6,832 nt of DNA. Source: Desulfurococcales archaeon (GTDB taxonomy: Archaea; Thermoproteota; Thermoprotei_A; Sulfolobales; Desulfurococcaceae). Of the stretch, positions 1-5,399 are shown one piece after another (the stretch's first letter is position 1; every line of letters begins with the position of its first letter). The position numbers were made by a program, and so were the translations under genes. The notes beneath the pieces are model-generated. The model had not been told where the DNA came from and did no database searches. It saw only the letters and a program-made list of their open reading frames with translations. The DNA lies in assembly GCA_027083045.1 (NCBI GenBank), contig JALWQP010000149.1, positions 1 through 6,832 on the forward strand, written 5' to 3'.

Positions 1-98
1 GTTTACACAATTTATTAAACTACTCAATACATGGTTTCTTAATAAGAGAACCTTATGAGGAATTGGTTTGCTCCGGACAAGGTGTTATGGAGAAATGG

Positions 99-187
99 TG
101 GCGCCGGGGGCGGGATTCGAACCCGCGCGGGCCCCGTGGCCCACTGGCTCTCAAGGCCAGCCCCTTAGGCCGCTCGGGCACCCCGGC
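99..187 (-). tRNA. tRNA-Ser (anticodon UGA), CCA encoded
   Basis: Reads UCA serine codons. On the minus strand the acceptor stem is GCCGGGG (187-181) with CCCCGGC (109-103), followed by U8 at 180. The anticodon stem CTGGC/GCCAG (160-156/148-144) closes the loop CTTGAGA, giving anticodon TGA at 153-151. A long variable arm (GGGCC-ACGG-GGCCC) marks it as class II, as expected for serine. The T arm is GCGGG-TTCGAAT-CCCGC. The discriminator is G (102), as in serine tRNAs, and CCA (101-99) is encoded. There is no intron. It lies 38 nt downstream of the methyltransferase stop and may be co-transcribed or have its own promoter near 220. The three leader bases GGC (190-188) can extend the acceptor helix by pairing with G73-C74-C75. 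Confidence 0.96.
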
Positions 188-216
188 GCCTGTTTATATG
201 GATTTGTTCCCTGAGC

Positions 217-224
217 TTATATTT
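217..224 (-). promoter_or_regulatory. Possible box A (TATA) for tRNA-Ser
   Basis: The minus strand reads AAATATAA in the short spacer and the stop-codon region of the upstream methyltransferase gene. It is centred about 33 nt before the mature 5' end of the tRNA, so a start about 26 nt downstream would leave a leader of roughly 7 nt. The spacing fits archaeal TBP/TFB promoters, but the DNA is A/T-rich and read-through from the cbf5 unit is equally possible. Confidence 0.35.
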
Positions 225-225
225 G

Positions 226-822
226 CTATTTTCGTCGGAATATTAGTATTGTGTAGCCTTTCCGAGAGATGTTCTTAACTACTTCTATGTCCTTTCTCGT
301 GTTTAGCTTGCTGATATAATAGTTTGCCCCTCTTGCTAAGACGAATTCTGCGTATCCTCCTTTCTTTAGGTGTTCTATACTTCCAATTATTATTTTTTCG
401 ACAATCTCTTTACCAGCTGATATTGGGGGATTGCTTATTATCATATCGAATACCATGTCCTTAACGGGCTCGTAGATATTGCCCTGGAGAACCTTGACTC
501 GTTCCTCGACACCATTTAGCCTTGCATTATATTTCGCCATTTTAACGGCGACAGGATTTATATCTACCATGTATATCTGCAACTTAGGATAGGCCTTAGC
601 AAGACTTATTCCTATGACTCCGTACCCGCATCCAATATCCAGTACTGTGCCCTCCTCAACGATTATGGCGTGTTCGAGCAACAGTTTTGTGCCTAGATCT
701 ACCTTATTGCCTGAGAATAGGCTAGAATAGGTGACAAATTCTAGTGTAACCCCCTTATAGACGGACGAGATAACCTGTTTCTTTCCCAGCCTATATTTGT
801 TGGGTCTAAAATAATGTGTCAT
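226..822 (-). CDS. Class I SAM-dependent methyltransferase, RsmC/MJ0882-like
   Basis: Predicted 198-residue cytosolic methyltransferase that probably modifies RNA. The SAM-binding motif I is VLDIGCGYGVIGI (about residues 60-72). The acidic motif II is at VDINPVAV (86-93). The catalytic-type NPPI tetrapeptide at 131-134 is typical of enzymes that methylate an exocyclic amino group of a base. The sequence before motif I (FSGNKVDLGTKLLLE, 36-50) resembles the lead-in seen in RsmC-like archaeal proteins such as MJ0882. It lacks the duplicated N-terminal domain of bacterial RsmC. The ATG (822) overlaps the cbf5 stop as ATGA, and GGAGG (835-831) lies 8 nt upstream inside cbf5, so the two genes are probably translationally coupled. 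Pairing with Cbf5 suggests rRNA or tRNA as substrate; this is inference, and the exact target base is unknown. Confidence 0.8.
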   Translation of the reverse strand: MTHYFRPNKYRLGKKQVISSVYKGVTLEFVTYSSLFSGNKVDLGTKLLLEHAIIVEEGTVLDIGCGYGVIGISLAKAYPKLQIYMVDINPVAVKMAKYNARLNGVEERVKVLQGNIYEPVKDMVFDMIISNPPISAGKEIVEKIIIGSIEHLKKGGYAEFVLARGANYYISKLNTRKDIEVVKNISRKGYTILIFRRK

Positions 823-1881
823 TTATTCTTCCTCCAGACAGGCGGATACACGCCCGTCTTCATGTAGACCCGTTTAGTCTTCACCACTATTCCTTTCTTC
901 ATCCTGGCAATTTCTTCTGCGCTTTTGAGAGCCTGACCTAACGCGACAAGTTCTCCTTTGAGCGTGAGGATCGCCACGAGCTTTCCAGGCTGTACATCCC
1001 TGGTCAGTCTCACGATGCCCGGGACAGCGAGGTTTGCACCATGGGCTATTGCGTCTACAGCCGTATCACGTATCATTATCTTTGGTATATGGACTATTGC
1101 TGTTTCCACAGGTAACACCACCTTACGTAGATATCTCTCATCCCCCTCATTCCTCCAGAGATACAATGCCTCACTTACCTCCTGCATTCTAACAAGTGTC
1201 TCGTCTTCCCGGTAAGGCCCTGTTCTCGTTCTGCGGAGCTCCCTCATATGAGCCCCCACACCTAACAATAGGCCTAGATCATGGGCTAGCTTACGCATAT
1301 ATGTGCCAGCCTCACAAAGGACTCTCAACAAGACATATCGATCATTATGCTCGAGTAATTCGAGTTCGAAGATCGTTCTCTTACGTATAGTTCGCTTAAC
1401 ACTCGATCTGAGAGGCGGCTTCTGATATATTGTTCCCTTGAAATTCTCTAGTACTTCAACGAGCTCCTTATCTCTGACATCGCCGTGAAGCTGAACTACC
1501 ATTACATATTCTTTGACGGTATGTATTACATTACCTATTACTTTAGTAGCATTAGCTAGAGCTACAGGTAGTACGCCGGTCACCTTGGGGTTTCCCCGCC
1601 CCAGCCCCTCAAGGCTAGGGCTCTAGGGTACCCCCGTGACCAGCGCGTTCTAGCCCAAACATTTTCTTAATCCAAGCTACTACTTCATGACTTGTAGGCC
1701 CCGGTGGTTTATCAAGATTAATCACTCCGTTCCTTATATGATCCTCAATCTTCCTCTCATACGGGAGAACGCCGTAATCAGGCGATGTATCATCTTCTCT
1801 AAGCACTATCCATTCGTTCTTGAATCCAGCATGTGTTGTTATCTTGTCTATGAAGATAAGACCTTTTTCAGCGAGACCCAT
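819..1881 (-). CDS. cbf5: tRNA/rRNA pseudouridine synthase Cbf5 (dyskerin/TruB family), intron-containing
   Basis: Catalytic subunit of archaeal H/ACA ribonucleoproteins, converting uridine to pseudouridine in rRNA with guide RNAs, Nop10, Gar1 and L7Ae; it can also act on tRNA. Coded in two exons: 1881-1623 and 1591-819. Joined, they give 343 residues, close to the usual archaeal length. Motif I, GVINLDKPPGPTSHEV, is at 52-67. The catalytic motif GHGGTLDP is at 81-88 with nucleophile Asp87, followed by KVTGVLPVAL. The conserved KEY tyrosine is near 115, and CEAGTYMRKLAHDLG is at about 179-193. A C-terminal PUA domain covers about 254-324. ATG 1881 is preceded by GGTGA (1892-1888) at 6 nt. The two pieces are out of frame in DNA and exon 1 runs into TAG at 1617-1615 inside the intron. 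All conserved motifs survive on both sides, so this is a spliced gene rather than a broken one. It overlaps the downstream methyltransferase by 4 nt. Confidence 0.95.
1592..1622 (-). other. 31-nt archaeal intron in cbf5 with bulge-helix-bulge-like fold
   Basis: Predicted substrate of the archaeal tRNA splicing endonuclease (EndA). On the minus strand, exon 1 ends ...CCCTAG and exon 2 begins ACCCCAAG; joining restores GAC-CCC-AAG (Asp-Pro-Lys), the family consensus. The fold is visible by eye. The inner helix GCCCTAGCC (1621-1613) pairs with GGCTGGGGC (1606-1598) around a small loop. A 3-nt bulge AGA (1624-1622) is cut as AG|A. The 4-bp helix CCCT (1628-1625) pairs with GGGG (1597-1594). On the other strand AAA (1593-1591) is cut as AA|A. 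The exons then pair GGGG(T) (1634-1630) with (A)CCCC (1591-1587), and CGCTGGTCAC (1645-1636) with GTGACCGGCG (1583-1574). The 3' side is an internal loop rather than a clean bulge, so the motif is relaxed. The cut could slide by one base (AGA|G with AAA|C) and give the same mRNA. Confidence 0.9.
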
Positions 1882-1917
1882 ACTTGTTCACCATCCCTGT
1901 AACGGTGACAATATTTA

Positions 1918-1930
1918 CTATTATACTTGA
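1918..1930 (-). promoter_or_regulatory. Candidate cbf5 promoter (box A)
   Basis: The minus strand has an A/T-rich element, CAAGTATAATAG, centred near 1924, about 43 nt before the cbf5 ATG. Initiation about 26 nt downstream would leave a leader of roughly 17 nt that still carries the GGTGA ribosome binding site at 1892-1888. The element lies in a 160-nt spacer after the eL14 gene, which supports a separate start for the cbf5-methyltransferase unit. Confidence 0.4.
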
Positions 1931-2041
1931 TTTTCCACAGAATTATTACTATTGTCTCAGATAATAACTATGTGATGTATTTAACCGGAGATAACAAATT
2001 ATTCTTGGCTATATAAGGAGAATTGGAGACAGATAATGATT

Positions 2042-2332
2042 TTACACGGGGGAAAGCTTCGGCTTAACAATTTCTTTCATGAAGTCGGTGAGCCCTGTTG
2101 CTGCAATGGCTTTTAATACTTCTTCATCCGACGCTCCACGCCTAATATCAATTACCTTGTCCAGGGGTTCGATATGCTTGATGTTGACTCTTCTTCTTTT
2201 GACACCTGTTAGGCTCTTAGGCCCTGTTACTAGGACAAAATTATCATCTATTATATCGACTATTACGCATTTCCTTCCCGCTTCTCTTCCAGCAACCTTT
2301 ACACATATTCGTCCGATCTCTATTGCGGGCAT
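2042..2332 (-). CDS. rpl14e: 50S ribosomal protein L14e (eL14)
   Basis: Large-subunit ribosomal protein found in archaea and eukaryotes, absent from bacteria. It is 96 residues from ATG 2332, within the archaeal range. The N-terminal half is a KOW/SH3-like barrel with the family signature PAIEIGRICVKVAGREAG followed by KCVIVDIID and FVLVTGP (to about residue 38). Basic stretch VKRRRVNIKHIEPL (about 44-57) is a likely rRNA contact. A GTG at 2344 is possible, but ATG 2332 is preferred: it begins at the conserved MPAIE and GGTGA (2342-2338) sits 5 nt upstream, overlapping the alternative start. The gene begins 32 nt after the cmk stop, so the two are probably one transcript, and it is followed by a 160-nt spacer before cbf5. 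Confidence 0.93.
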   Translation of the reverse strand: MPAIEIGRICVKVAGREAGRKCVIVDIIDDNFVLVTGPKSLTGVKRRRVNIKHIEPLDKVIDIRRGASDEEVLKAIAATGLTDFMKEIVKPKLSPV

Positions 2333-2364
2333 CCATCTCACCACTTAATCCTAACTAGCATTCC

Positions 2365-2910
2365 CTAATCTTTTCGCTTCCTCTTTAAAATTTTCTCTAT
2401 AGCTGTCTTTACTATTTCGAATGTATCATCGATCCCGAGGTTCTCCGTATTGACAATTATGTCAAATATGTTTAGATCATCGATATCTATGCCATAGTAT
2501 TTTCTGAACCTTATTTTTTGCAGATATTCACGCATTACTGTCTCATGATATGCTTCCATAAACGATTTACCATCCCTCAAGGCAATACGCTTAATCCTAG
2601 TTGCTAGTGGGGCCGTTATAAGTACCCTCACATCAGCTATATCGGCAATTATCCAAGCAGTTAAATGTCCATCAATTACAACGTCTCCTTTCAATGCCTC
2701 CAGATATGTCCTCCTATCTATCTCTATGTCTATCGATGGATCCTCGGTAGCAATCCTACTTAGCTCCTCTATACTGATTCCACGTTCTTCAGCCATTTTT
2801 CTAAAGATCATACCTGCAGAATGATATCGTAGACCAAAATACTCGGCTATCTTCTTTGCCTGGGTGGTCTTGCCGCTACCCGGTGGTCCGCTGACAACAA
2901 TCACAACCAA
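2365..2910 (-). CDS. cmk: Cytidylate kinase, archaeal type (CMP/dCMP kinase)
   Basis: Cytosolic enzyme that phosphorylates CMP and dCMP with ATP, feeding nucleotide pools. It is 181 residues. The P-loop GPPGSGKTT is at 8-16. The nucleoside monophosphate-binding part follows (YHSAGMIFRKMAEERG, about 29-44), then IDIEIDRR near 60-67, DVVIDGHLTAWI (about 76-87) and the basic LID-like stretch around IKRIALRDGKS. This is the short archaeal form rather than bacterial Cmk. The start is TTG at 2910, supported by AGGGTG (2923-2918) 7 nt upstream; a GTG two codons later is an alternative. Shikimate or adenylate kinase are less likely given the sequence and the conserved location between the eL34 and eL14 genes. 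An A/T-rich element at 2961-2972 may give it its own promoter. Confidence 0.92.
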   Translation of the reverse strand: MVVIVVSGPPGSGKTTQAKKIAEYFGLRYHSAGMIFRKMAEERGISIEELSRIATEDPSIDIEIDRRTYLEALKGDVVIDGHLTAWIIADIADVRVLITAPLATRIKRIALRDGKSFMEAYHETVMREYLQKIRFRKYYGIDIDDLNIFDIIVNTENLGIDDTFEIVKTAIEKILKRKRKD

Positions 2911-3050
2911 TTGTCGACACCCTAGTATGGCATCAACTAGGTTTCTATGATCAATAGGTCAAATAATAAATACTCGTTGGAGACGAGAAAAGCGCTTACC
3001 AAGAACAATATCGAAAGGAGCCCATTCATTATATGAATGATGTAATGCTA
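2911..3050 (-). promoter_or_regulatory. eL34-cmk spacer: two short hairpins and a possible promoter
   Basis: No gene is visible in these 140 nt. Twelve bases after the eL34 stop is a perfect 7-bp inverted repeat with a 3-nt loop (CATTCAT-TAT-ATGAATG, 3023-3039). Further on, minus-strand CTCGT-CTCCA-ACGAG (2987-2973) can form a 5-bp hairpin, followed at once by TATTTATTATTT (2972-2961). That A/T tract could be box A for cmk, with a start near 2940 and a leader of about 30 nt, or the tail of a terminator for the upstream unit. The sequence cannot decide between them. Confidence 0.4.
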
Positions 3051-3326
3051 TTAGTGAATAGTGGCACGTACTGCGTCGCGCAGGAGTCTTGAAAGACACT
3101 TAGGACATATATAGCCTCCGTAAGGCCTTTCCGGCCTCTTCTCGGTCTTAGCGAGCTTCTTCAATACGCTAGGAATCTCTCTCGGAACACCGTTTAGTGG
3201 CTTACCACAGATAGCACATCTGGCAGGCCCAGGCTTTCTCGGTTCATAGTGAATTGTTACTCTTCCACCAGGGGTTCTCACAATTACTTTCCTCCTACTC
3301 CTTGTCCTGTGGGCTGGTCTGGGCAT
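3051..3326 (-). CDS. rpl34e: 50S ribosomal protein L34e (eL34)
   Basis: Archaeal/eukaryotic large-subunit protein with a zinc ribbon. From ATG 3326 it is 91 residues, with the conserved N-terminus MPRPAHRTRSRRKV. Two Cys pairs, CAIC (37-40) and CPKC (74-77), form the zinc site, and the intervening basic segment is typical of the family. A longer reading from ATG 3341 adds MGVTI, but this upstream ATG overlaps a GGGTGT ribosome binding site (3339-3334) placed 8 nt before ATG 3326, so the shorter form is preferred. It lies 65 nt after the EMC3-like gene and may start its own transcript: an inverted repeat and two copies of GATATAGA precede it. Confidence 0.95.
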   Translation of the reverse strand: MPRPAHRTRSRRKVIVRTPGGRVTIHYEPRKPGPARCAICGKPLNGVPREIPSVLKKLAKTEKRPERPYGGYICPKCLSRLLRDAVRATIH

Positions 3327-3345
3327 TATCGTTACACCCATTCTA

Positions 3346-3360
3346 ACTCTATATCAGAGT
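3346..3360 (-). repeat. Inverted repeat upstream of eL34
   Basis: ACTCT-ATATC-AGAGT is a perfect 5-bp inverted repeat with a 5-nt centre, ending 20 nt before the eL34 start. On the minus strand the octamer GATATAGA occurs here and again about 15 nt further upstream (near 3367). Either A/T core could be box A, or the repeat could fold in the mRNA leader. It is short enough to be chance. Confidence 0.3.
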
Positions 3361-3391
3361 GTCTATATCCAAGTATTAGTAACTCTTAAAC

Positions 3392-3835
3392 TTAACGCGT
3401 CGTAGGATACACCGCCCTCATAATCAAATAACTTGGAGCAAGATAACCAATCAGCGTGAGGAATAATACGTTAGTAACAAAATGGTTTTCGGACAGCATG
3501 GATAAGAATGGAAGGTATATAGGTATTTCCACTATTTGTTCATGCGGAGGAATATAGGTATTGAGTATATAAATACTGGCCGTATAGGTGAACATGAATA
3601 TGAGTATGTGGAGCATGAACATTAGGAAAATCCTTTTCTTAGCCCTATCTATTAATGGTTTGTATTTCCTTATTTTTCGGAAGTCGGACTTTGTTCTTGG
3701 CTTTTCGGGCAACTTTATCTCTGATAATATATGCACAGCCCAGGAAAAGTAGCTGGTTCTGCTTATCAACTTCATTGTTAATGCGGCAAGAAGAGAAAAT
3801 CCCGCGCCAGTTAGTAGAGTTATTGTTACCAACAA
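3392..3835 (-). CDS. DUF106/EMC3-like membrane protein (Oxa1 superfamily), probable insertase
   Basis: Small integral membrane protein of 147 residues. A hydrophobic segment at about 2-22 is followed by a cytosolic basic stretch (41-68, including KSDFRKIRKYKPLIDRAKKR). A second helix covers about 69-92, an outer loop follows, and a third helix covers about 119-139. This three-helix layout with a basic linker after TM1, directly beside secY in the ribosomal protein cluster, matches the archaeal DUF106 family related to eukaryotic EMC3/TMCO1 and bacterial YidC. Members are thought to help insert membrane proteins. Sequence match by eye is modest, so topology and location carry the call. It starts at TTG 3835, 6 nt after the secY stop, with GGTGAG (3850-3845) inside the end of secY as ribosome binding site 9 nt upstream. 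It is shorter than many family members because the linker is compact. Confidence 0.7.
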   Translation of the reverse strand: MLVTITLLTGAGFSLLAALTMKLISRTSYFSWAVHILSEIKLPEKPRTKSDFRKIRKYKPLIDRAKKRIFLMFMLHILIFMFTYTASIYILNTYIPPHEQIVEIPIYLPFLSMLSENHFVTNVLFLTLIGYLAPSYLIMRAVYPTTR

Positions 3836-3841
3836 TTGTCG

Positions 3842-5275
3842 TTACTCACCTATTAGCCTCTTAAGTAGCGGGTACGCCTCCAGCGTTCTTTCGTAGGCTA
3901 TCATGGTGTAGTACTGCTGCACAATACCAACGGCTAGTAGTAATCCCGTCCCAGTACCATAGGCGCCGAGCAATGAGCCAAGAGCAGCTATTCCCGCAAC
4001 TATTAGGCTGCTAAGCACAGTCAACGGGAATATGTAGCGGCTCAGTATTCTCTCCAGTATCTTCGGGTTACGCCTTATCCCCGGGATCTCCATGCCGCTC
4101 TTTATCAATTGCTCGGCCTGCGCCGAGGCGCTTAGTCCTGATATTTCCACCCACATTATTCCGAAGAGAGTTGCCAATCCCATTAGGGTTACTGTGTATA
4201 CCAAGGCTCTGATAGGATCTGATAGTGTTGCGTATAAGCTTCCGGGCGGTGATAGATAATATGCTAGACCTCCTACTAGCCTGCCATTTTCATACTTGGC
4301 CAGAAAGTCTGCAATTCCCGTCGGTACTACTCCCTGCAGATACATTCTGGAGAGACTGGCAAACACAAGTACGTCCGAGTAGAGTATGCCGACTAGTAGC
4401 ACAGGTATGTTAGTGACATAGAGAAACTTTAATGGTACCTTAGATTTTACCGTGCGTAGTCTCGGCGACGTTACAGGTATCTCTACTTTTATGCCTTGAA
4501 GATACACCAGCACCAGTATTATGAATACGGTCACTATAAGACCTACAAGGTCTCTACCGCCCTGTCTAATGATTATCTGATTAATACTGCCTCCAGACAT
4601 CAGGACTTGCACAGCATAAGGGATAAAACCAACTATTTGCCCGCTAACGACGATTGGGCTGAGAAGATTCCAAAACACGTACTGCGCAACACCCGCTAGA
4701 ATAAAGAGCGAGACACCCGAGCCTAGTCCCCACCCCTTCTGTATCATCTCGTCTAATAATATAACTATATATGTTGCAAAGAATAGCTGTAGGCCGACAA
4801 TAACTCTTTGCAACGCAGTAGCACTACAGTCGGCGATCGGGTTGGGGCCCGAAAGAGCCCAGTATCTACAAGCCGACACATACATGGCTGCTTCGAAAGC
4901 AGCGAGTATTAGCGCGAACGACTTTTGTGCCGCCGTGAATTTCCTTCTATCTTCTGGGTTAGACATATCGAGATTAATGAGCTTAGCCCCGACAAGGATC
5001 TGCATGATCAGTCCAGCTGTAACTATAGGACCAATACCTAGCTCCATCAGCGTTCCTCTACGGGACGCAAATATTATCGATACTAGGAGTAATTGCTGGA
5101 CATTAGAAGCACCCGTGATCTGTATTCCGTATAAGGGGGTATTTGCCATTATAACGTAAATAACGAGGGCTATGGCAGTCCATAACAACCTCTCATACAG
5201 GCCGGGTTTAGCCTTAGGCTTTTCAACCGAAGGTATATAGTACGCCATCTTCGCAAGCGCGTCCAATACGCCCAT
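3842..5275 (-). CDS. secY: Preprotein translocase subunit SecY (Sec61 alpha)
   Basis: Pore subunit of the membrane protein-conducting channel, working with SecE and Sec61 beta. It is 477 residues with about ten hydrophobic segments, the first at about 29-50 (YERLLWTAIALVIYVIMA). Family motifs are clear: ELGIGPIVTAGLIMQIL near 78-94, GWGLGSGVSLFI near 181-192, the cytosolic loop KVPLKFLYVTNIPVLL near 279-294, and the C-terminal LIKSGMEIPGIRRNPKILE near 390-408. The last two lie on the face that contacts the ribosome. ATG 5275 is chosen because MGVLDALAKMAYYIP aligns with the usual crenarchaeal N-terminus; GTG 5284 would add three residues and neither has a strong ribosome binding site. Its position after uL15 is the conserved spc order. 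The following DUF106/EMC3-like gene is tightly linked. Confidence 0.97.
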   Translation of the reverse strand: MGVLDALAKMAYYIPSVEKPKAKPGLYERLLWTAIALVIYVIMANTPLYGIQITGASNVQQLLLVSIIFASRRGTLMELGIGPIVTAGLIMQILVGAKLINLDMSNPEDRRKFTAAQKSFALILAAFEAAMYVSACRYWALSGPNPIADCSATALQRVIVGLQLFFATYIVILLDEMIQKGWGLGSGVSLFILAGVAQYVFWNLLSPIVVSGQIVGFIPYAVQVLMSGGSINQIIIRQGGRDLVGLIVTVFIILVLVYLQGIKVEIPVTSPRLRTVKSKVPLKFLYVTNIPVLLVGILYSDVLVFASLSRMYLQGVVPTGIADFLAKYENGRLVGGLAYYLSPPGSLYATLSDPIRALVYTVTLMGLATLFGIMWVEISGLSASAQAEQLIKSGMEIPGIRRNPKILERILSRYIFPLTVLSSLIVAGIAALGSLLGAYGTGTGLLLAVGIVQQYYTMIAYERTLEAYPLLKRLIGE

Positions 5276-5284
5276 TGAAACCAC

Positions 5285-5399
5285 GCTCGTGTTTCCGGAT
5301 CATAGGGACATTACTTCTCTTGACCCTAAAAATACATGGTAACCGGGATAAATACATTCCTAAATGTATTGAAAATATTGCCTAGTAAATAAAACCAAG
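5285..5399 (-). promoter_or_regulatory. uL15-secY spacer: inverted repeat and promoter-like elements
   Basis: No gene in these 115 nt. After the uL15 stop the minus strand has T-rich patches (TTTTATTT, ATATTTTC) that may end some transcripts. Next comes a perfect 8-bp inverted repeat, AATACATT-CCTA-AATGTATT (5351-5370). Then TATTTTTA (5334-5327) could be box A for secY with a start near 5302 and a leader of about 25-30 nt. A second A/T element, TGTATTTATC, overlaps the inverted repeat. The gap contrasts with the tight packing upstream and suggests partial uncoupling of secY from the ribosomal protein genes. Confidence 0.4.
5351..5370 (-). repeat. 8-bp perfect inverted repeat upstream of secY
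   Basis: AATACATT and AATGTATT flank a 4-nt centre (CCTA). It could be a binding site for a dimeric regulator overlapping a promoter, or an RNA hairpin between the uL15 and secY coding regions. The stem is A/T-rich, so as RNA it would be weak at high temperature, which favours a DNA-level role. Confidence 0.5.

Noticed and set aside
1..98. Gene or terminator downstream of tRNA-Ser
   Set aside because: No convincing start with a ribosome binding site on either strand and no long T run; nothing could be supported in this 98-nt edge.
96..190. Alternative tRNA fold using GGCGCCG/CGGCGCC as acceptor, discriminator A and the second CCA
   Set aside because: It would leave three unpaired bases between the acceptor and T stems and misplace U8; the frame with GCCGGGG/CCCCGGC satisfies all conserved positions.
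63..278. Plus-strand open frame across the tRNA
   Set aside because: It runs through the antisense of tRNA-Ser and the end of the methyltransferase gene; the coding sense is not supported.
1592..1622. Excised intron as an H/ACA guide RNA or other functional small RNA
   Set aside because: At 31 nt, almost all in one stem-loop, it has no room for a pseudouridylation pocket and no ACA box.
819..1881. cbf5 as a frameshifted pseudogene or two separate genes
   Set aside because: All TruB/Cbf5 motifs and the PUA domain are intact, the interruption folds as a splicing-endonuclease substrate, and removal of 31 nt restores the exact family consensus at the catalytic Asp.
1882..2041. C/D box RNA or short gene in the eL14-cbf5 spacer
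   Set aside because: A GTGATGT resembling box C occurs on the plus strand, but no matching box D or C'/D' pair is visible, and open frames here are short. Only the cbf5 promoter-like element and ribosome binding site stand out.
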